From Phyllobacterium endophyticum (GTDB taxonomy: Bacteria > Pseudomonadota > Alphaproteobacteria > Rhizobiales > Rhizobiaceae), in the NCBI RefSeq assembly GCF_003010935.1, contig NZ_PGGN01000004.1, positions 186,001 through 250,000 on the forward strand: a DNA stretch of 64,000 nt. The letters are read 5' to 3'. The translations under genes were made by a program, and so were the position numbers. Numbering within the stretch: position 1 is the stretch's first letter; every line of letters starts with the position of its first letter. Positions 26,679 to 35,840 of the stretch are shown here, piece by piece. The notes under the pieces were generated by a model. It did no database searches and had not been told where the DNA came from. It saw only the letters and a list, made by a program, of their open reading frames with translations.

Positions 26679-27683
26679 CTAGCCATCCTTTATGACCTGG
26701 TCCTCATTGTCGAACCGATATATCCGGCCTGCATCAGGAGTTGCATAAAGTACGCCATCAACATCGAACCTGTGCTCTCCGAACAGGCGAACAGTCAGGG
26801 GGCCAAAATCGGTCTGAAGATAGATGATCGTATCGGCACCGAGGTGTTCGACATGGATAACCGCGCCTTTCCATTCGCCGGATGTCTTGCTGACCTGAAT
26901 ATGCTCCGGACGAATTCCAATCGTTTTGGCGCCACTTAGACCCAGCTTTGTGGCATCGATCAAGTTCATTTGCGGCGATCCGATAAAGCCGGCGACAAAC
27001 ACGGTCTGCGGCGCATTGTACAATTCCATGGGCGAGCCAACTTGTTCGATCCGTCCCTTGTTCAGCACGACGATCTTGTCGGCCAATGTCATCGCCTCGA
27101 CCTGATCATGCGTCACATAGATCATCGTCGCCTTGAGTTGCCGGTGCAGACGCGCAATTTCGATGCGCGTGTTGACGCGCAGGGCCGCATCGAGGTTCGA
27201 CAGCGGCTCGTCAAAAAGGAATAGCTGCGGCTCGCGAACGATGGCACGACCGATAGCGACGCGCTGACGTTGGCCACCGGAAAGCTCTGCCGGACGGCGT
27301 TCGAGATAGTCATCCAGCGACAACATGCTCGAGGCGATTCCAATGCGCTCCTTAATCTCTTCCGCGGGTTTTCCGGCCTGCTTCAGACCGAGCCCCATAT
27401 TGTCTCGAACGGAAAGATGTGGATAGAGCGCATAAGTCTGGAAAACCATGGCGATGCCGCGCTTGGCCGGCGGTGTATTATTGACCTTTTTGCCATCGAT
27501 GAGGATGTCGCCCGAAGTTGCGTCTTCAAGTCCGGCAATAACCCGCAACAATGTGGATTTGCCGCAACCGGACGGTCCGACAAAAATCACGAACTCGCCA
27601 TCCTTGACTTCAAGATCGATGCCTTTCAGCACATCGACCTGACCGAAGGATTTGCGGATATTTTCAATCTTCAAAGAACCCAA
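26679..27683 (-). CDS. Sugar ABC transporter ATP-binding protein (MalK/UgpC type)
   Basis: The ATPase of the amino-sugar importer encoded upstream. The 334 residues have Walker [11 protein letters not shown]-loop VFQTYALYPH, signature [13 protein letters not shown], Walker [14 protein letters not shown]-loop YVTHDQVEAM, and a C-terminal TOBE/OB regulatory domain (GIRPEHIQV). TTG 27683 is chosen because GGGA lies 9 nt upstream and because the longer frame overlaps the oxidoreductase gene. It is the last gene of the leftward operon starting at murQ. Confidence 0.88.
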   Translation of the reverse strand: MGSLKIENIRKSFGQVDVLKGIDLEVKDGEFVIFVGPSGCGKSTLLRVIAGLEDATSGDILIDGKKVNNTPPAKRGIAMVFQTYALYPHLSVRDNMGLGLKQAGKPAEEIKERIGIASSMLSLDDYLERRPAELSGGQRQRVAIGRAIVREPQLFLFDEPLSNLDAALRVNTRIEIARLHRQLKATMIYVTHDQVEAMTLADKIVVLNKGRIEQVGSPMELYNAPQTVFVAGFIGSPQMNLIDATKLGLSGAKTIGIRPEHIQVSKTSGEWKGAVIHVEHLGADTIIYLQTDFGPLTVRLFGEHRFDVDGVLYATPDAGRIYRFDNEDQVIKDG

Positions 27684-27711
27684 TGTCTTGTTCCCGCTTC
27701 TTGATTCAAAT

Positions 27712-28773
27712 TCATAGATCAACTGGTTGGCCGGTGCGGACGCTTTGGTCCGCAGCAAGGCAGACACCGAGCGAGCGCACGGCATCCTGCATGTGCCGGC
27801 CAAGGTCGAGATCTTCGCGTATGGCCTTGAGAACAAACGCCTGTTCCAGATCACACAGTTCCTGATGTTCCGGTTCGCCGGCCATGCTTAGAAGTTCGTC
27901 GGCCCCGGCGAAGCGGCCATCCCGGCCGGTCTTCGCCGAGTGCAGGCGGATGGTAGACGTCTTGGTATGCGAGTCGATATCATCCGACTTTGCGTTCTGG
28001 TCCATGACGATGGAAACGCAACCGTTAGGTGAAATCACATCCTTCACGAAGAAAGCGGTTTCTGAGATCATCGGTCCCCACCCGGCCTCGTACCAGCCGA
28101 CCGTCTTGTCATCGAACAACACCTGGAGATGACCGTAATTATACATGTCGGGGTCAATCTCATTGGAGAGGCGCACGCCCATGCCGCGCACCTGAACGGG
28201 GTTGGCGTCGGTAATTTGAAGCATGACATCGAGGTAGTGCACACCACAATCGACGATAGGCGACGTGGTCTTCATCAGCGACTTGTGCGTTTCCCACGTC
28301 GCGCCGCTCGATTGCTGATTGAGGTTCATGCGGAAAACATAGGGGCCGCCGAGTTTGCGTGCCTCGCTGATCAGTCGCATCCAGGAGGGGTGGTGGCGGA
28401 GGATATAGCCGATGACCAGTTTGCGTCCATGTGTTCTGGCGGCGGCCACAACGCGCTCTGCGTCTGCAACCGTCGTTGCCAATGGCTTCTCGACGAAAAC
28501 GTCCGCGCCTGCCTCCATGGCGGCAATCGCATATCCCGCATGGCTATCGGAATAGGTATTGATCGAAACAAGATCCGGCTTCAAGTCCACCAGCGCCTGC
28601 TCGAAGGAGGAGTGGATCGTGTAGCCGGCAAGTTCATCCGGCAATGGCACAACGGAACGGTTGACAAGCCCGACGATCTTGAAGCCGGGGTTGTTGTGAT
28701 AGGCGAGCGCATGGCTGCGCCCCATATTGCCCAGTCCCGCCACGAGTACCCGAACCGGCTTTTCTTCGATCAT
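27712..28773 (-). CDS. Gfo/Idh/MocA family oxidoreductase
   Basis: An NAD(P)-dependent sugar dehydrogenase-like enzyme. The 353 residues begin with the Rossmann loop VLVAGLGNMGRSHALAY and contain the family Lys motif ADVFVEKPLATTVADAE and the second-domain MKTTSPIVDCGVHYLDVM with the catalytic-type Asp/His. The start overlaps the upstream permease stop by 4 nt. Its position between importer permeases and ATPase indicates that the transported sugar or a derivative is oxidised or reduced; the exact substrate is not known. Confidence 0.87.
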   Translation of the reverse strand: MIEEKPVRVLVAGLGNMGRSHALAYHNNPGFKIVGLVNRSVVPLPDELAGYTIHSSFEQALVDLKPDLVSINTYSDSHAGYAIAAMEAGADVFVEKPLATTVADAERVVAAARTHGRKLVIGYILRHHPSWMRLISEARKLGGPYVFRMNLNQQSSGATWETHKSLMKTTSPIVDCGVHYLDVMLQITDANPVQVRGMGVRLSNEIDPDMYNYGHLQVLFDDKTVGWYEAGWGPMISETAFFVKDVISPNGCVSIVMDQNAKSDDIDSHTKTSTIRLHSAKTGRDGRFAGADELLSMAGEPEHQELCDLEQAFVLKAIREDLDLGRHMQDAVRSLGVCLAADQSVRTGQPVDL

Positions 28774-29609
28774 TTTACCGCTCCCGAGGTAATGCCGCGG
28801 ATGAGCTGCCGCGAGAAAATGAGATAGAGAACAAGAACCGGCACAATAGCCAACGTTAACGCCGCAAGCACCGCATTCCAGTTGGTCACGAACTGGCCAA
28901 TGAACACCTGCGAGCCGAGCGTCACGGTCTTGGTAGCGTCGCTCGGCGCAAGGATGAGCGGGAACCAAAGATCGTTCCAGATCGGGATCATGGTGAAAAC
29001 AGCCACAGTGGCCATAGCGGGCCGCACGAGTGGCAGCACCAGCCGGAAGAAGATCGAGTACTCAGACAAGCCATCGATGCGCCCGGCATTCTTCAAATCA
29101 TCCGACACGGTTTGCATGAATTCCGTTAGAATGAAGACGGCCAGGGGCAGGCCTTGTGCGGTGTAGACGAGTATGAGAGCGGTGAGCGTGTTGACCAGTC
29201 CGGCAGCAACCATGCCCTGCAGGATCGCCACCGTGCCGAGGCGGATCGGGATCATGATACCAAGCGCCAGATAAAGCCCCATCAACGTATTGCCGCGAAA
29301 GCGATATTCCGACAGTGCGAAAGCTGCCATTGCTCCGAACAGAAGGACGAAGAAGATCGAGACGCCTGTCACGATGAAACTGTTCTGGAAGTACAGAACG
29401 AAATCACCCTGTCCAAGTACAGTCTGGTAGCCGATCAGGCTGAAGGTCGACGGCGTAGGCAATCCCAGCGGATCGCGGAAAATCGATGCACGATCCTTGA
29501 ACGAGTTGATGACGGTCAGAAATACCGGAAACAACGCGATCAGCGTATAGATGATGAGCGCCAGATGGACGATACCGGTGCGGACGGGCGATGCTGTTGG
29601 CTTTGCCAT
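28770..29609 (-). CDS. Sugar ABC transporter permease, MalG family
   Basis: An inner-membrane permease of the carbohydrate uptake 1 (CUT1) family, 279 residues and six predicted helices (first: IVHLALIIYTLIALFPVFLTV). The EAA loop for ATPase contact reads DDLKNAGRIDGLSEYSIFFR. It follows the MalF-like gene by 12 nt and overlaps the oxidoreductase start. Together with its partners it would import GlcNAc, MurNAc or related sugars, judged from the linked catabolic genes. Confidence 0.88.
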   Translation of the reverse strand: MAKPTASPVRTGIVHLALIIYTLIALFPVFLTVINSFKDRASIFRDPLGLPTPSTFSLIGYQTVLGQGDFVLYFQNSFIVTGVSIFFVLLFGAMAAFALSEYRFRGNTLMGLYLALGIMIPIRLGTVAILQGMVAAGLVNTLTALILVYTAQGLPLAVFILTEFMQTVSDDLKNAGRIDGLSEYSIFFRLVLPLVRPAMATVAVFTMIPIWNDLWFPLILAPSDATKTVTLGSQVFIGQFVTNWNAVLAALTLAIVPVLVLYLIFSRQLIRGITSGAVK

Positions 29610-29621
29610 GATCTCGAGCCC

Positions 29622-30572
29622 TCAGAACTGATAGCGGCGCATTCGCCGCTGGATGGCAAACAGATAGAGGCAGACACCCGACAGAATGATGAGAAACATC
29701 ACTGTCGCGATCGTCGCGCCCATGGATTTGTCGCCGATTTGCAACTGAAAACCGAAGAACGTCCGGTAAAGCAAGGTGCCTAGAATATCCGTCGCGCCGT
29801 CCGGTCCCGCGAGCGCACCCTGAACTGTATAAACCAGATCGAACGCATTGAAATTGCCGACGAAAGTCAGGATCGAGATGATGCCGATGGACGGCAGGAT
29901 AAGCGGCAGCTTTATCTTCCAGAATTGGCTCCAGCCGGTAACGCCATCGCATTCCGCCGCCTCAAGAACCTCGTCGGGAATATTCAGCATGGCGGCATAG
30001 ATCAGCATCATCGGAATGCCGACATATTGCCAGACCGAGATCAGCGAAACAGCGATCAAGGCGCTGCCAGGCTTGCCAAGCCACGGCGAGAACAGCGATT
30101 TCAGTCCGACCAGATCGAGCAGGAAAGGCGAAACGCCCCATATCGGCGAGAGAATGAGCTTCCAGATAAACCCTACGATGACAAAGGACAGCAATGTCGG
30201 CAGGAACATTGCGGTACGATAGAAGGCACCGAAGCGCAGCTTCGGCACTGACAACAGCGCAGCAAGGGCTACCCCGATCGGGTTTTGAACCAGCATATGG
30301 ATGACAAAGAACACGAAGTTGTTGCGCAGCGCATTCCAGAAGCTGGCGGCCCATCGCGGATCGCCGAACAGGACCTGGAAATTGTCGAGGCCAACGAAGA
30401 CACTCTGGTTATCCCTGACGTTGAACAGCGAAAGCCGGAGCGTTTCGACAAGCGGCAGGATCATCACAGCCGTGTAGACGAGCAGGGCTGGCAACAGGAA
30501 AACAAGGATGTGCCAGCGCCGGCGCCGCTTATCCTCGCCTTGACTGACAAATGATTGTTCGACTGTGCTCAT
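29622..30572 (-). CDS. Sugar ABC transporter permease, MalF family
   Basis: A 316-residue CUT1 permease. A short basic N-terminus (KRRRRWHI) precedes helix 1 (LVFLLPALLVYTAVMILPLV); the EAA loop is PDEVLEAAECDGVTGWSQFW. It forms a heterodimer with the MalG-like protein. A hairpin separates it from the binding-protein gene upstream, probably lowering permease mRNA relative to the abundant binding protein. Confidence 0.88.
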   Translation of the reverse strand: MSTVEQSFVSQGEDKRRRRWHILVFLLPALLVYTAVMILPLVETLRLSLFNVRDNQSVFVGLDNFQVLFGDPRWAASFWNALRNNFVFFVIHMLVQNPIGVALAALLSVPKLRFGAFYRTAMFLPTLLSFVIVGFIWKLILSPIWGVSPFLLDLVGLKSLFSPWLGKPGSALIAVSLISVWQYVGIPMMLIYAAMLNIPDEVLEAAECDGVTGWSQFWKIKLPLILPSIGIISILTFVGNFNAFDLVYTVQGALAGPDGATDILGTLLYRTFFGFQLQIGDKSMGATIATVMFLIILSGVCLYLFAIQRRMRRYQF

Positions 30573-30684
30573 TGATTTTGAGACCCCTGCTTATGATTAT
30601 TGGTCGCAGAAGAACGCGGCCCGCGACTGCCGCTTTTCGATCATGGTAGCGCAAGGGCGGACCCGGCGACCAGATAAGGAAATA

Positions 30685-30713
30685 GCCGGGACCATCGCAA
30701 AGACGGCCCCGGC
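30685..30713 (-). terminator. Intra-operon attenuator hairpin after the sugar-binding protein gene
   Basis: On the minus strand GCCGGG and CCCGGC (extendable by inner GCC/GGT pairing) enclose a loop and are followed by TATTTCC, 10 nt beyond the binding-protein stop. It probably causes partial termination or protects the upstream mRNA. Confidence 0.45.
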
Positions 30714-30723
30714 AATAGACTAA

Positions 30724-31983
30724 TTATTTCGCAGGCTTGTACCAGCTGTCGAGACCGTCCTGAAGCTTCTTGGCGGCAGCCTCGGGCGTATCCGTGCCGT
30801 TGATGACGTTGGCCGCTTCAACCCAAGTTTCGTTCTCGAGATTCGGCGTGCCGCGCGACAGGATCTGATAGGTCGAACGGATTGTCGGCTTGCACTTTTC
30901 ACGCCATGACACGAATTCCTGTGCCAGCGGATCCTGCATCTTTACCGGCGTTGAATTCAGGCTGAAGAAGCCCGGCAGAGCGTTGGCATAGATTTCGGCG
31001 AATTCCGGCGAGGCGACCCAGTCCAGGAACTTCTTTGCTTCTTCCGCATGCGCGCTCTTGGCATTCAGGCCAACACCGATATCGTTGTGGTCCGAGATGT
31101 AGCAGGCGTCACCGGCATTCTTCACCGGCGGCGGGAATGCTCCCATCTTGAACTGCGCCTGCGTATTGAACAGGCCGATTTCCCACGAACCGGCCGGATA
31201 GATAGCCGCACGTCCAAGGGTGAACAGGTTCTGGCTATCCGGATAGGTCTGTGCTTCAAAGCCATCACCGAGATAATCCTTCCACTTGAGAAGAACCTTG
31301 TAGGGCTCGACCCACTCGGGATCAGTCAGCTTTGCCTCGCCTTTGATGAGCTTGGCGCGACCTTCCTCGCCCTTCCAGTATGTTGGCCCGATGTTCTGGT
31401 AGCCCATCGTCGCGGCTTCCCAGAGGTCCTTGGTGCCCATGGCCATCGGTATGTACGTGCCATCGGCCTTGATCTTGTCGAGAGCCGCGAAAAACTCGGC
31501 TTCTGTCGTCGGAACGGCAATCCCGAGCTTGTCGAAGGCGTCCTTGTTGTAGATGAAGCCGTGGATGACCGATGCCATCGGCACGCAGAACGTGTCCTTG
31601 CCGTCGTCGGTCGTCCACGCGGACTTGGCTACGTCAGAGAAGTTCTTCATGCCCGGAAGGTCATTGAGGCTCGTCAGATTGCCGCGCTTGAACTGTTCCA
31701 GTGACTTGTCGAAAGGACGGCAGGTGATGATATCACCAGCACTGCCGGCATCGAAGCGCGCACCGAGGGCAGCATCATATTCCGTCGGCGGCGTCGGAGC
31801 GAATTTCACTTTGATACCCGGGTTCTTGGCTTCGAAAGCGGGAATGAGTTTTTCCTGCCAGACGCTAAGGTCGTCGGTACGCCAGCTTTCGATCGTCAGA
31901 GTTGTGTCGGCAGCGCGCGCAAATCCGGCAGTAGCCAGAATGCTCGTCGCCATAAGCAAAGTTTTTAAAGTCGTGCTTCCCAT
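30724..31983 (-). CDS. Extracellular sugar-binding protein of the ABC importer
   Basis: A periplasmic solute-binding protein family 1 member, 419 residues. The signal peptide reads LLMATSILATAGFARA and the mature part starts near ADTTLTIESW. WEAATMGYQNIG and YPAGSWEIGLFN are typical of CUT1 sugar binders. Start ATG 31983 is preceded by CAGGAG; the longer frame upstream runs into murQ and has no support. Genomic linkage to murQ, nagA and an amino-sugar kinase predicts an amino-sugar ligand. Confidence 0.9.
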   Translation of the reverse strand: MGSTTLKTLLMATSILATAGFARAADTTLTIESWRTDDLSVWQEKLIPAFEAKNPGIKVKFAPTPPTEYDAALGARFDAGSAGDIITCRPFDKSLEQFKRGNLTSLNDLPGMKNFSDVAKSAWTTDDGKDTFCVPMASVIHGFIYNKDAFDKLGIAVPTTEAEFFAALDKIKADGTYIPMAMGTKDLWEAATMGYQNIGPTYWKGEEGRAKLIKGEAKLTDPEWVEPYKVLLKWKDYLGDGFEAQTYPDSQNLFTLGRAAIYPAGSWEIGLFNTQAQFKMGAFPPPVKNAGDACYISDHNDIGVGLNAKSAHAEEAKKFLDWVASPEFAEIYANALPGFFSLNSTPVKMQDPLAQEFVSWREKCKPTIRSTYQILSRGTPNLENETWVEAANVINGTDTPEAAAKKLQDGLDSWYKPAK

Positions 31984-32038
31984 TTTAGTCTCCTGTTGCA
32001 CCCTTTTGAGCAGTGCCGTTGATGAGAGCCCCGGATTC

Positions 32039-32950
32039 TTAACGAGAACCGAGACCCTCTTTGAGTTCCGAAAGCGCCGGGCGAAGCCTCTGTTGATTGC
32101 TTTCGAGAAGGTTTGATGCATTTTCGGCGTTCTCCGCACCAGCGGCGAGAAGAATCGCCAGCTTGACCGAGCCGCCGCTTGCTTTCAGCAATTTTGCTGC
32201 ATGGCTCTCATCACAAGCGCTGATCGCCGAGACGATGCGCGTTGCACGCTCGCGCAGCTTGATATTGTCCGCTACGAGATTGACCATATACCCGTCATGG
32301 ACATGACCAAGACGGATGGCCATCAAAGTGGACAACAGATTGAGTGCGATTTTCTGCGCGGTGCCCGCCCCCATGCGGGTTGAACCCGCAACCATTTCCG
32401 CCGGTGTTTCCAGCGCAATCGCTACGTCCGCCTTTTCAAACATCGGCACGGCAGGATTATTGGCGATCGAAATGACCTTGAGGCCGCGTTTCTTCGCTTC
32501 GTCGATTGCGGCGAGTGCATAGGGAGTTGTGCCGCTGGCGGAAATCGCGATCAGGCAATCACCTGCGACAAGTCCGGCCGCTGAAATATCGCTAGCGGCC
32601 TGGCTGGCGTCATCTTCGTAGGTTCCCGCCAGACGGTTGAGACTGGCGACACCGCCAGCCAACAGAATAACGACACGGTCGGGAGCAATACCATAGGTGC
32701 CGGGCAGTTCAAGCGCATCCGCCATCGCCATCAGCCCTGAACTGCCCGCTGCGGCATAGGCAAGACGCCCACCTGACGCGAGCGTGGTGGCAGCGATGAT
32801 GGAAGCTTCTGCGATTGATTGCATGGCCTGCACGACCGAAGCGGCAGCTTCAAGCTGCGCCTCATGCAGCAGCCGCAAAACATCTACTGGAGATCTTTCG
32901 TCCAGCCCCCATGCCTTGTCGTTGTGCTGCTCTGTGCGGGTAAGTGCCAC
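32039..32950 (-). CDS. murQ: MurQ, N-acetylmuramic acid 6-phosphate etherase
   Basis: Cleaves the lactyl ether of MurNAc-6-phosphate, yielding GlcNAc-6-phosphate and lactate, for cell-wall sugar recovery. The 303-residue SIS-fold protein shows GRLAYAAAGSSGLMAMADA, the motif ISASGTTPYALAA, and the conserved PAEMVAGSTRMGAGTAQKIA. GTG 32950 is chosen for GAGGAG 6 nt upstream. It is the first gene of the leftward operon and faces the divergent kinase gene; the promoter region carries paired TGGTATT repeats. Confidence 0.93.
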   Translation of the reverse strand: MALTRTEQHNDKAWGLDERSPVDVLRLLHEAQLEAAASVVQAMQSIAEASIIAATTLASGGRLAYAAAGSSGLMAMADALELPGTYGIAPDRVVILLAGGVASLNRLAGTYEDDASQAASDISAAGLVAGDCLIAISASGTTPYALAAIDEAKKRGLKVISIANNPAVPMFEKADVAIALETPAEMVAGSTRMGAGTAQKIALNLLSTLMAIRLGHVHDGYMVNLVADNIKLRERATRIVSAISACDESHAAKLLKASGGSVKLAILLAAGAENAENASNLLESNQQRLRPALSELKEGLGSR

Positions 32951-32974
32951 TGTTTGCTCCTCGTTCCCATAATT

Positions 32975-32992
32975 AATGCCAAAAAAATACCA
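32975..32992 (-). promoter_or_regulatory. Direct-repeat operator before murQ (probable GntR-regulator site)
   Basis: On the minus strand TGGTATT-TTTT-TGGCATT, two heptamers with a 4-nt spacer, ends 25 nt before the murQ start. The same arrangement occurs in the opposite direction before the kinase gene at 33108-33125. Symmetric placement in the divergent promoter next to a GntR-family gene suggests one regulator controls both arms. Confidence 0.6.
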
Positions 32993-33107
32993 CTTGTCCA
33001 GCAATTCTTAAAATAAATCGGCAATCATTTAGTCCATAGGCAATTTAGTAAGCAAAATCAGCTACATTAAGAAAACAGAGGTCACACAGAAATTAACGCT
33101 TGGCTAT

Positions 33108-33125
33108 TGGTATTTTATTGGTATT
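33108..33125 (+). promoter_or_regulatory. Direct-repeat operator before the amino-sugar kinase gene
   Basis: TGGTATT-TTAT-TGGTATT, 18 nt upstream of the start codon and just before the GGAGG. It has the same heptamer, spacer length and orientation relative to its gene as the murQ-side site. Likely target of the GntR regulator encoded at 34024. Confidence 0.62.
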
Positions 33126-33143
33126 CTGAGTGCTGGAGGACGA

Positions 33144-34031
33144 TTGAACGTGACTTATCTCCTTGGAATTGACGGTGGTGGAACGGCCTGCAGGGCGGCA
33201 TTGGCCGACTTGAACGGCAATGTTATTGGCATCGGCAGGAGTGGTTCGGCCAATATCATGACCGACATGAACACCGCGCGCCTGAACATACTTGATGCGA
33301 CGGAAGCAGCATTCAAGGCGGCGGGCATTGACGCTGCCGCCAGCGGAACGGTTTTTGCTGTGCTCGGTCTGGCGGGAGCCAATGTTGGCGGCAACGGCGC
33401 AAAGCTCGAAGCCTTGCTGCCGTTTCAAAAATCGCTTGTATATTCAGACGGGCTGATCGCGCTTCAGGGTGCACTCGGCGATCATGACGGTACTGTAGTG
33501 ATACTCGGCACCGGTTCGGCCTATGTGACGAGGCTCGGCAACGATATCCGTTTCGCCGGCGGCTGGGGCTTCAAGGTTAGCGATCTCGGAGGCGGCGCCA
33601 GGCTTGGTCGGGACGCCCTGGAAGAGACCTTGCTAGCCTACGATCGGTTTCACCGCCGCTCGTTGATGACGGATGCCATCATGGAACGATTCGGTGGGAA
33701 TCCGCACCGGATCGTTCAATTCGCTCATTCGGCAACGCCGAGTGATTTTGGCACGTTTGCTCCCCTTGTCTTCGAATATGCCTCGAAGAACGACGAAGTC
33801 GCGCTTGCTCTTTTGGACAAGACCCTTGCGCAGATCGAGGAAGGGCTGGACGCCATCATGCCCGATACCGGGATGCGCCTTTCCCTGTTGGGGGGCCTCG
33901 GCGCTCTCTACGGTGCGCGTCTGTCACCGCATTATCGCGCCATACTGCAGGCACCATCGAATGATGCGCTGACAGGCGCAGTCCAGCTCGCTGCGCGCAA
34001 TTTCGCATCAAGGGAGGTTGCTCATGGGTGA
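33144..34031 (+). CDS. BadF/BadG-type ATPase, GlcNAc/MurNAc kinase-like
   Basis: An ASKHA-fold sugar kinase, 295 residues: phosphate-1 loop YLLGIDGGGTACRAAL, phosphate-2 VVILGTGSAYVTR, and the adenosine-site LLGGLGALYGARLS. Homologues phosphorylate N-acetylglucosamine or glucosamine. Since the importer is an ABC system and not a PTS, a kinase is required to make the 6-phosphates used by MurQ and NagA. TTG 33144 (GGAGG 4 nt upstream) or GTG 33150 is the start. It overlaps the regulator gene by 8 bp. Confidence 0.87.
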   Translation: MNVTYLLGIDGGGTACRAALADLNGNVIGIGRSGSANIMTDMNTARLNILDATEAAFKAAGIDAAASGTVFAVLGLAGANVGGNGAKLEALLPFQKSLVYSDGLIALQGALGDHDGTVVILGTGSAYVTRLGNDIRFAGGWGFKVSDLGGGARLGRDALEETLLAYDRFHRRSLMTDAIMERFGGNPHRIVQFAHSATPSDFGTFAPLVFEYASKNDEVALALLDKTLAQIEEGLDAIMPDTGMRLSLLGGLGALYGARLSPHYRAILQAPSNDALTGAVQLAARNFASREVAHG

Positions 34032-34812
34032 CGGACTGATCGATATTCTCCCCTCGCTGAACGATAGTTCTGCAGTCGGCGGTCCGCTTTACGTCAAGCT
34101 TCAACGGTTGATTGAAAAAGCGGTGCGCGACGGGAGGCTTATGCCCGGAGATGCGCTGCCGCCAGAGCGAGAACTTGCTGCAATCGCGGAGATATCGCGG
34201 GTGACCGTTCGCAAAGCCGTTCAGGGCCTCGTGAATGAAGGCCTTCTTGTTCAGCGTCATGGGTCCGGCACGTTTGTTGCACCGCGTTCGGCACGCGTCG
34301 AGCAATCCTTGTCCCACCTCACATCTTTCACGGAAGACATGGCAAGGCGTGGAATGATCGTCCGCTCCACGTGGCTCGACCGCGGAGTTTATGCACCTTC
34401 GCCAGAAGAAATGGTAACGCTCGGGTTATCGTCCGGAGAAAAGGTGGCCCGGATCAGCCGATTACGCGTGGCCAACGATACGCCAATGGCTATCGAACGA
34501 GCCGCGCTGTCCATTCATGTACTGCCAAATCCGGAACTCGTCACACTTTCACTCTATGCGGTATTGGCAGAGAGCGGAAACCGCCCGGTAAGAGCCATCC
34601 AACGCATTTCAGCGGCCATACTGAAGGAAAATGATGCTAAACTGCTCCAGGTTCCGGCGGGTTCCGCCAGCTTGAACATCGAGCGGATATCTTATCTCGA
34701 GTCGGGGAAGGTGATCGAGTTTACCCGGTCGATATACCGGGCCGACGCCTATGAATTCGTCGCCGAATTGAAGCTCGGCGAATCTTCGGAAATATCAGGA
34801 GCAGTGCTGTGA
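34024..34812 (+). CDS. GntR family regulator, HutC/NagR (UTRA) subfamily
   Basis: A 262-residue repressor. The winged helix spans about 20-85 (DALPPERELAAIAEISRVTV, QGLVNEGLLVQRHGSGTFVA). The UTRA effector domain follows (FTEDMARRGMIVRSTWLDR, VARISRLRVANDTPMAIERA, IEFTRSIYRADAYEFV). NagR/DasR-type members bind GlcN-6-P or GlcNAc-6-P. The start has AAGGGAGG upstream. It likely controls the whole divergent amino-sugar locus through the TGGTATT repeats. Confidence 0.9.
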   Translation: MGDGLIDILPSLNDSSAVGGPLYVKLQRLIEKAVRDGRLMPGDALPPERELAAIAEISRVTVRKAVQGLVNEGLLVQRHGSGTFVAPRSARVEQSLSHLTSFTEDMARRGMIVRSTWLDRGVYAPSPEEMVTLGLSSGEKVARISRLRVANDTPMAIERAALSIHVLPNPELVTLSLYAVLAESGNRPVRAIQRISAAILKENDAKLLQVPAGSASLNIERISYLESGKVIEFTRSIYRADAYEFVAELKLGESSEISGAVL

Positions 34813-35840
34813 ACACCAAAACGACCCTCATGCGGGAAGAAATCGTATCGATCCCCGATGTGACAGCTCGGTTCCTCGACGCCTCCCGCGAGACCCTTGC
34901 TGCCGCTGGCGCAAAGTTGCGCGAGAAGAACCCGCCCTTCCTTGCATCGATCGCCCGTGGCTCGTCCGATCATGTAAGTGCGTTCCTGAAATATTCGAGT
35001 GAGCTTACCGCAGGTATTCCCGTCGCCTCGCTCGGTCCTTCCGTTGCATCGATCTACGGGGTGACGTTGAAGCTCGGCTCCGCTGCAACACTGTCCATCT
35101 CGCAATCGGGCAAAAGCCCGGATATTGTCAGCATGACCAAAGCCGCAAGCGACAGTGGAGCGCTTACCATCGCCATCACCAACGTCATCAACTCTGATCT
35201 GGCCAATGCCGTCGACTTCCCGATCGACATTCTGGCCGGGGCAGAACGCAGTGTCGCCGCCACGAAATCGTTCGTAAGTTCGGCCGTTGCCGGCCTGGCA
35301 CTGATCGGTCACTGGACGGGTGATCGGAAATTGCTGGCCGCCATTGACGATCTTCCGGCGGCTCTTGCCAAGGCAGTCGCCTGTGACTGGTCGCCCTTTG
35401 CAGGCGCGGTGACGGACGAGAATTCGCTATTCGTGCTGGGACGCGGTCCATCGCTGGCTATTGCTAACGAAATGGCATTGAAGTTCAAAGAAACAAGTGC
35501 GGTTCACGCGGAAGCGTTCAGTGCTGCGGAAGTCATGCATGGGCCCAAAGCGATTGTCGGCAAGGGCTTCCCGATCCTTGTTCTCGCGGCACGAGATGCA
35601 GCCGAAGATTCCCTGGTCGACGCTGCAGGTCGTTTGGCCGAGCAAGGCGCTGCGGTCTTTTTGACATCATCCAAACCATCGAAAGCGACTGGACTGCCGT
35701 TTGTGGCAACCTCACACCCGCTGACCGATCCACTGGCGCTGCTTGTCTCGTTCTATGCTTTCGTGGAAGGCTTCGCCCGCAGCCGCGGGCTCAATCCCGA
35801 CGAACCGCCGCATCTACGAAAAGTGACCGAAACCATATGA
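34809..35840 (+). CDS. Double-SIS protein, NagB-II-type glucosamine-6-phosphate deaminase
   Basis: A 343-residue protein corresponding to the isomerase half of GlmS without the glutaminase domain. SIS1 has IARGSSDHVSAFLKY and LSISQSGKSPD; SIS2 has FVLGRGPSLAIANEMALKFK and AFSAAEVMHGPKAIV. Such stand-alone proteins act as NagB-II deaminases (glucosamine-6-P to fructose-6-P and ammonia). GTG start overlaps the regulator's stop; the end overlaps nagA. Context with nagA and the absence of a classical NagB support the deaminase role. Confidence 0.87.
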   Translation: MNTKTTLMREEIVSIPDVTARFLDASRETLAAAGAKLREKNPPFLASIARGSSDHVSAFLKYSSELTAGIPVASLGPSVASIYGVTLKLGSAATLSISQSGKSPDIVSMTKAASDSGALTIAITNVINSDLANAVDFPIDILAGAERSVAATKSFVSSAVAGLALIGHWTGDRKLLAAIDDLPAALAKAVACDWSPFAGAVTDENSLFVLGRGPSLAIANEMALKFKETSAVHAEAFSAAEVMHGPKAIVGKGFPILVLAARDAAEDSLVDAAGRLAEQGAAVFLTSSKPSKATGLPFVATSHPLTDPLALLVSFYAFVEGFARSRGLNPDEPPHLRKVTETI

